24,908 nt of DNA from Scybalousia_A sp964639765 (GTDB taxonomy: Bacteria > Bacteroidota > Bacteroidia > Bacteroidales > P3), in assembly GCA_964639765.1 (NCBI GenBank), contig CAZXEN010000029.1:1-24908 (forward strand). The letters run 5' to 3'. Every line of letters begins with the position of its first letter. The stretch's first letter is position 1. A model generated the notes under the pieces. It was given only the letters and a program-made list of their open reading frames with translations, had not been told where the DNA came from and made no database searches. The translations under genes were made by a program, and so were the position numbers. Positions 24,766 to 24,908 of this stretch are shown here, piece by piece.

Positions 24766-24803
24766 AAAAAACGAAGAGCAAATCTGAAAGCTCTTCGTTT
24801 TTT
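24766..24803. terminator. Bidirectional terminator between hutU and the convergent gene
   Basis: AAAAAACGAAGAGC (24766-24779) pairs perfectly with 24790-24803 over 14 bp around a 10-nt loop. The T-tract serves both strands, so it can end hutU and the leftward secreted-protein gene, whose stop codon is 23 nt away. Confidence 0.9.
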
Positions 24804-24825
24804 CTTATATAGTCAATAAGTATGA

Positions 24826-24908
24826 TTATTGTTTTACAAGTTTCTGATAATGGACTTTGTTTTCGCTGTCTTTTATTCTAATGATATATGTTCCGTTCTT
24901 TAGGAATG
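24826..24908 (-). CDS. C-terminus of a type IX secretion system cargo protein (partial)
   Basis: Only the last 27 codons are in the window, read on the minus strand and ending in TAA at 24826-24828. They encode FLKNGTYIIRIKDSENKV followed by HYQKLVKQ. The pattern L.nGtYiIri.......kklvkq is the end of a T9SS type A C-terminal sorting domain, which directs export across the outer membrane and is removed on arrival. The function of the main protein cannot be known from here. It is strong evidence for a Bacteroidetes host with gliding/Por-type secretion. Confidence 0.85.
   Translation of the reverse strand, partial: FLKNGTYIIRIKDSENKVHYQKLVKQ

Overview
The window looks like a Bacteroidetes (Bacteroidia-like) chromosome scaffold. 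Three things point there: AT-rich DNA; promoters of the TTTG / TAnnTTTG (-33/-7) type in front of several genes; and a partial gene at the right edge that ends in a type IX secretion (T9SS) C-terminal sorting domain. No rRNA or tRNA genes were found. A 100-N assembly gap lies inside the CRISPR array.

Region 1 (1-8850) is a type II-C CRISPR-Cas locus. A large array of 37 visible 47-nt repeats with 29-30-nt spacers runs off the left edge. The leftward genes cas2, cas1 and cas9 follow, and a divergent tracrRNA is readable just upstream of cas9. The tracrRNA anti-repeat matches repeat positions 1-23, which fixes the crRNA-sense strand as +. Every repeat also carries a -7 box (TATCTTTG) at positions 24-31, spaced exactly as in the tracrRNA promoter, so each repeat probably drives transcription of its own spacer. 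The array ends in a hairpin made from the last repeat and an inverted partial copy of it.

Region 2 (8853-11685) is a small island bounded by a perfect 159-bp direct repeat that contains the last codons and terminator of hppA. It holds a higB-higA toxin-antitoxin pair whose antitoxin is fused to an ImmA/IrrE-type metallopeptidase, a solitary CRISPR repeat (one base different from the array), a probable small structured RNA, a degraded reading frame and a small secreted DUF6150-like protein. The solitary repeat beside a toxin-antitoxin pair, served by a tracrRNA 1.9 kb away, is the most intriguing unexplained arrangement in the window.

Region 3 (11607-24908) is mostly ordinary chromosome: a membrane pyrophosphatase (hppA, -); a tight + operon of a bifunctional-nuclease-family protein, an O-antigen-ligase-like membrane protein and a HI0933-family flavoprotein; pheT with a small helical-repeat protein 1 nt downstream (-); a SpoIID/LytB protein (+); urocanate hydratase hutU (+); and the T9SS cargo fragment (-). 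Three intergenic regions (near 3.2, 14.3 and 22.5 kb) share an unusual family of A-tract/T-tract hairpins followed by tandem short units.
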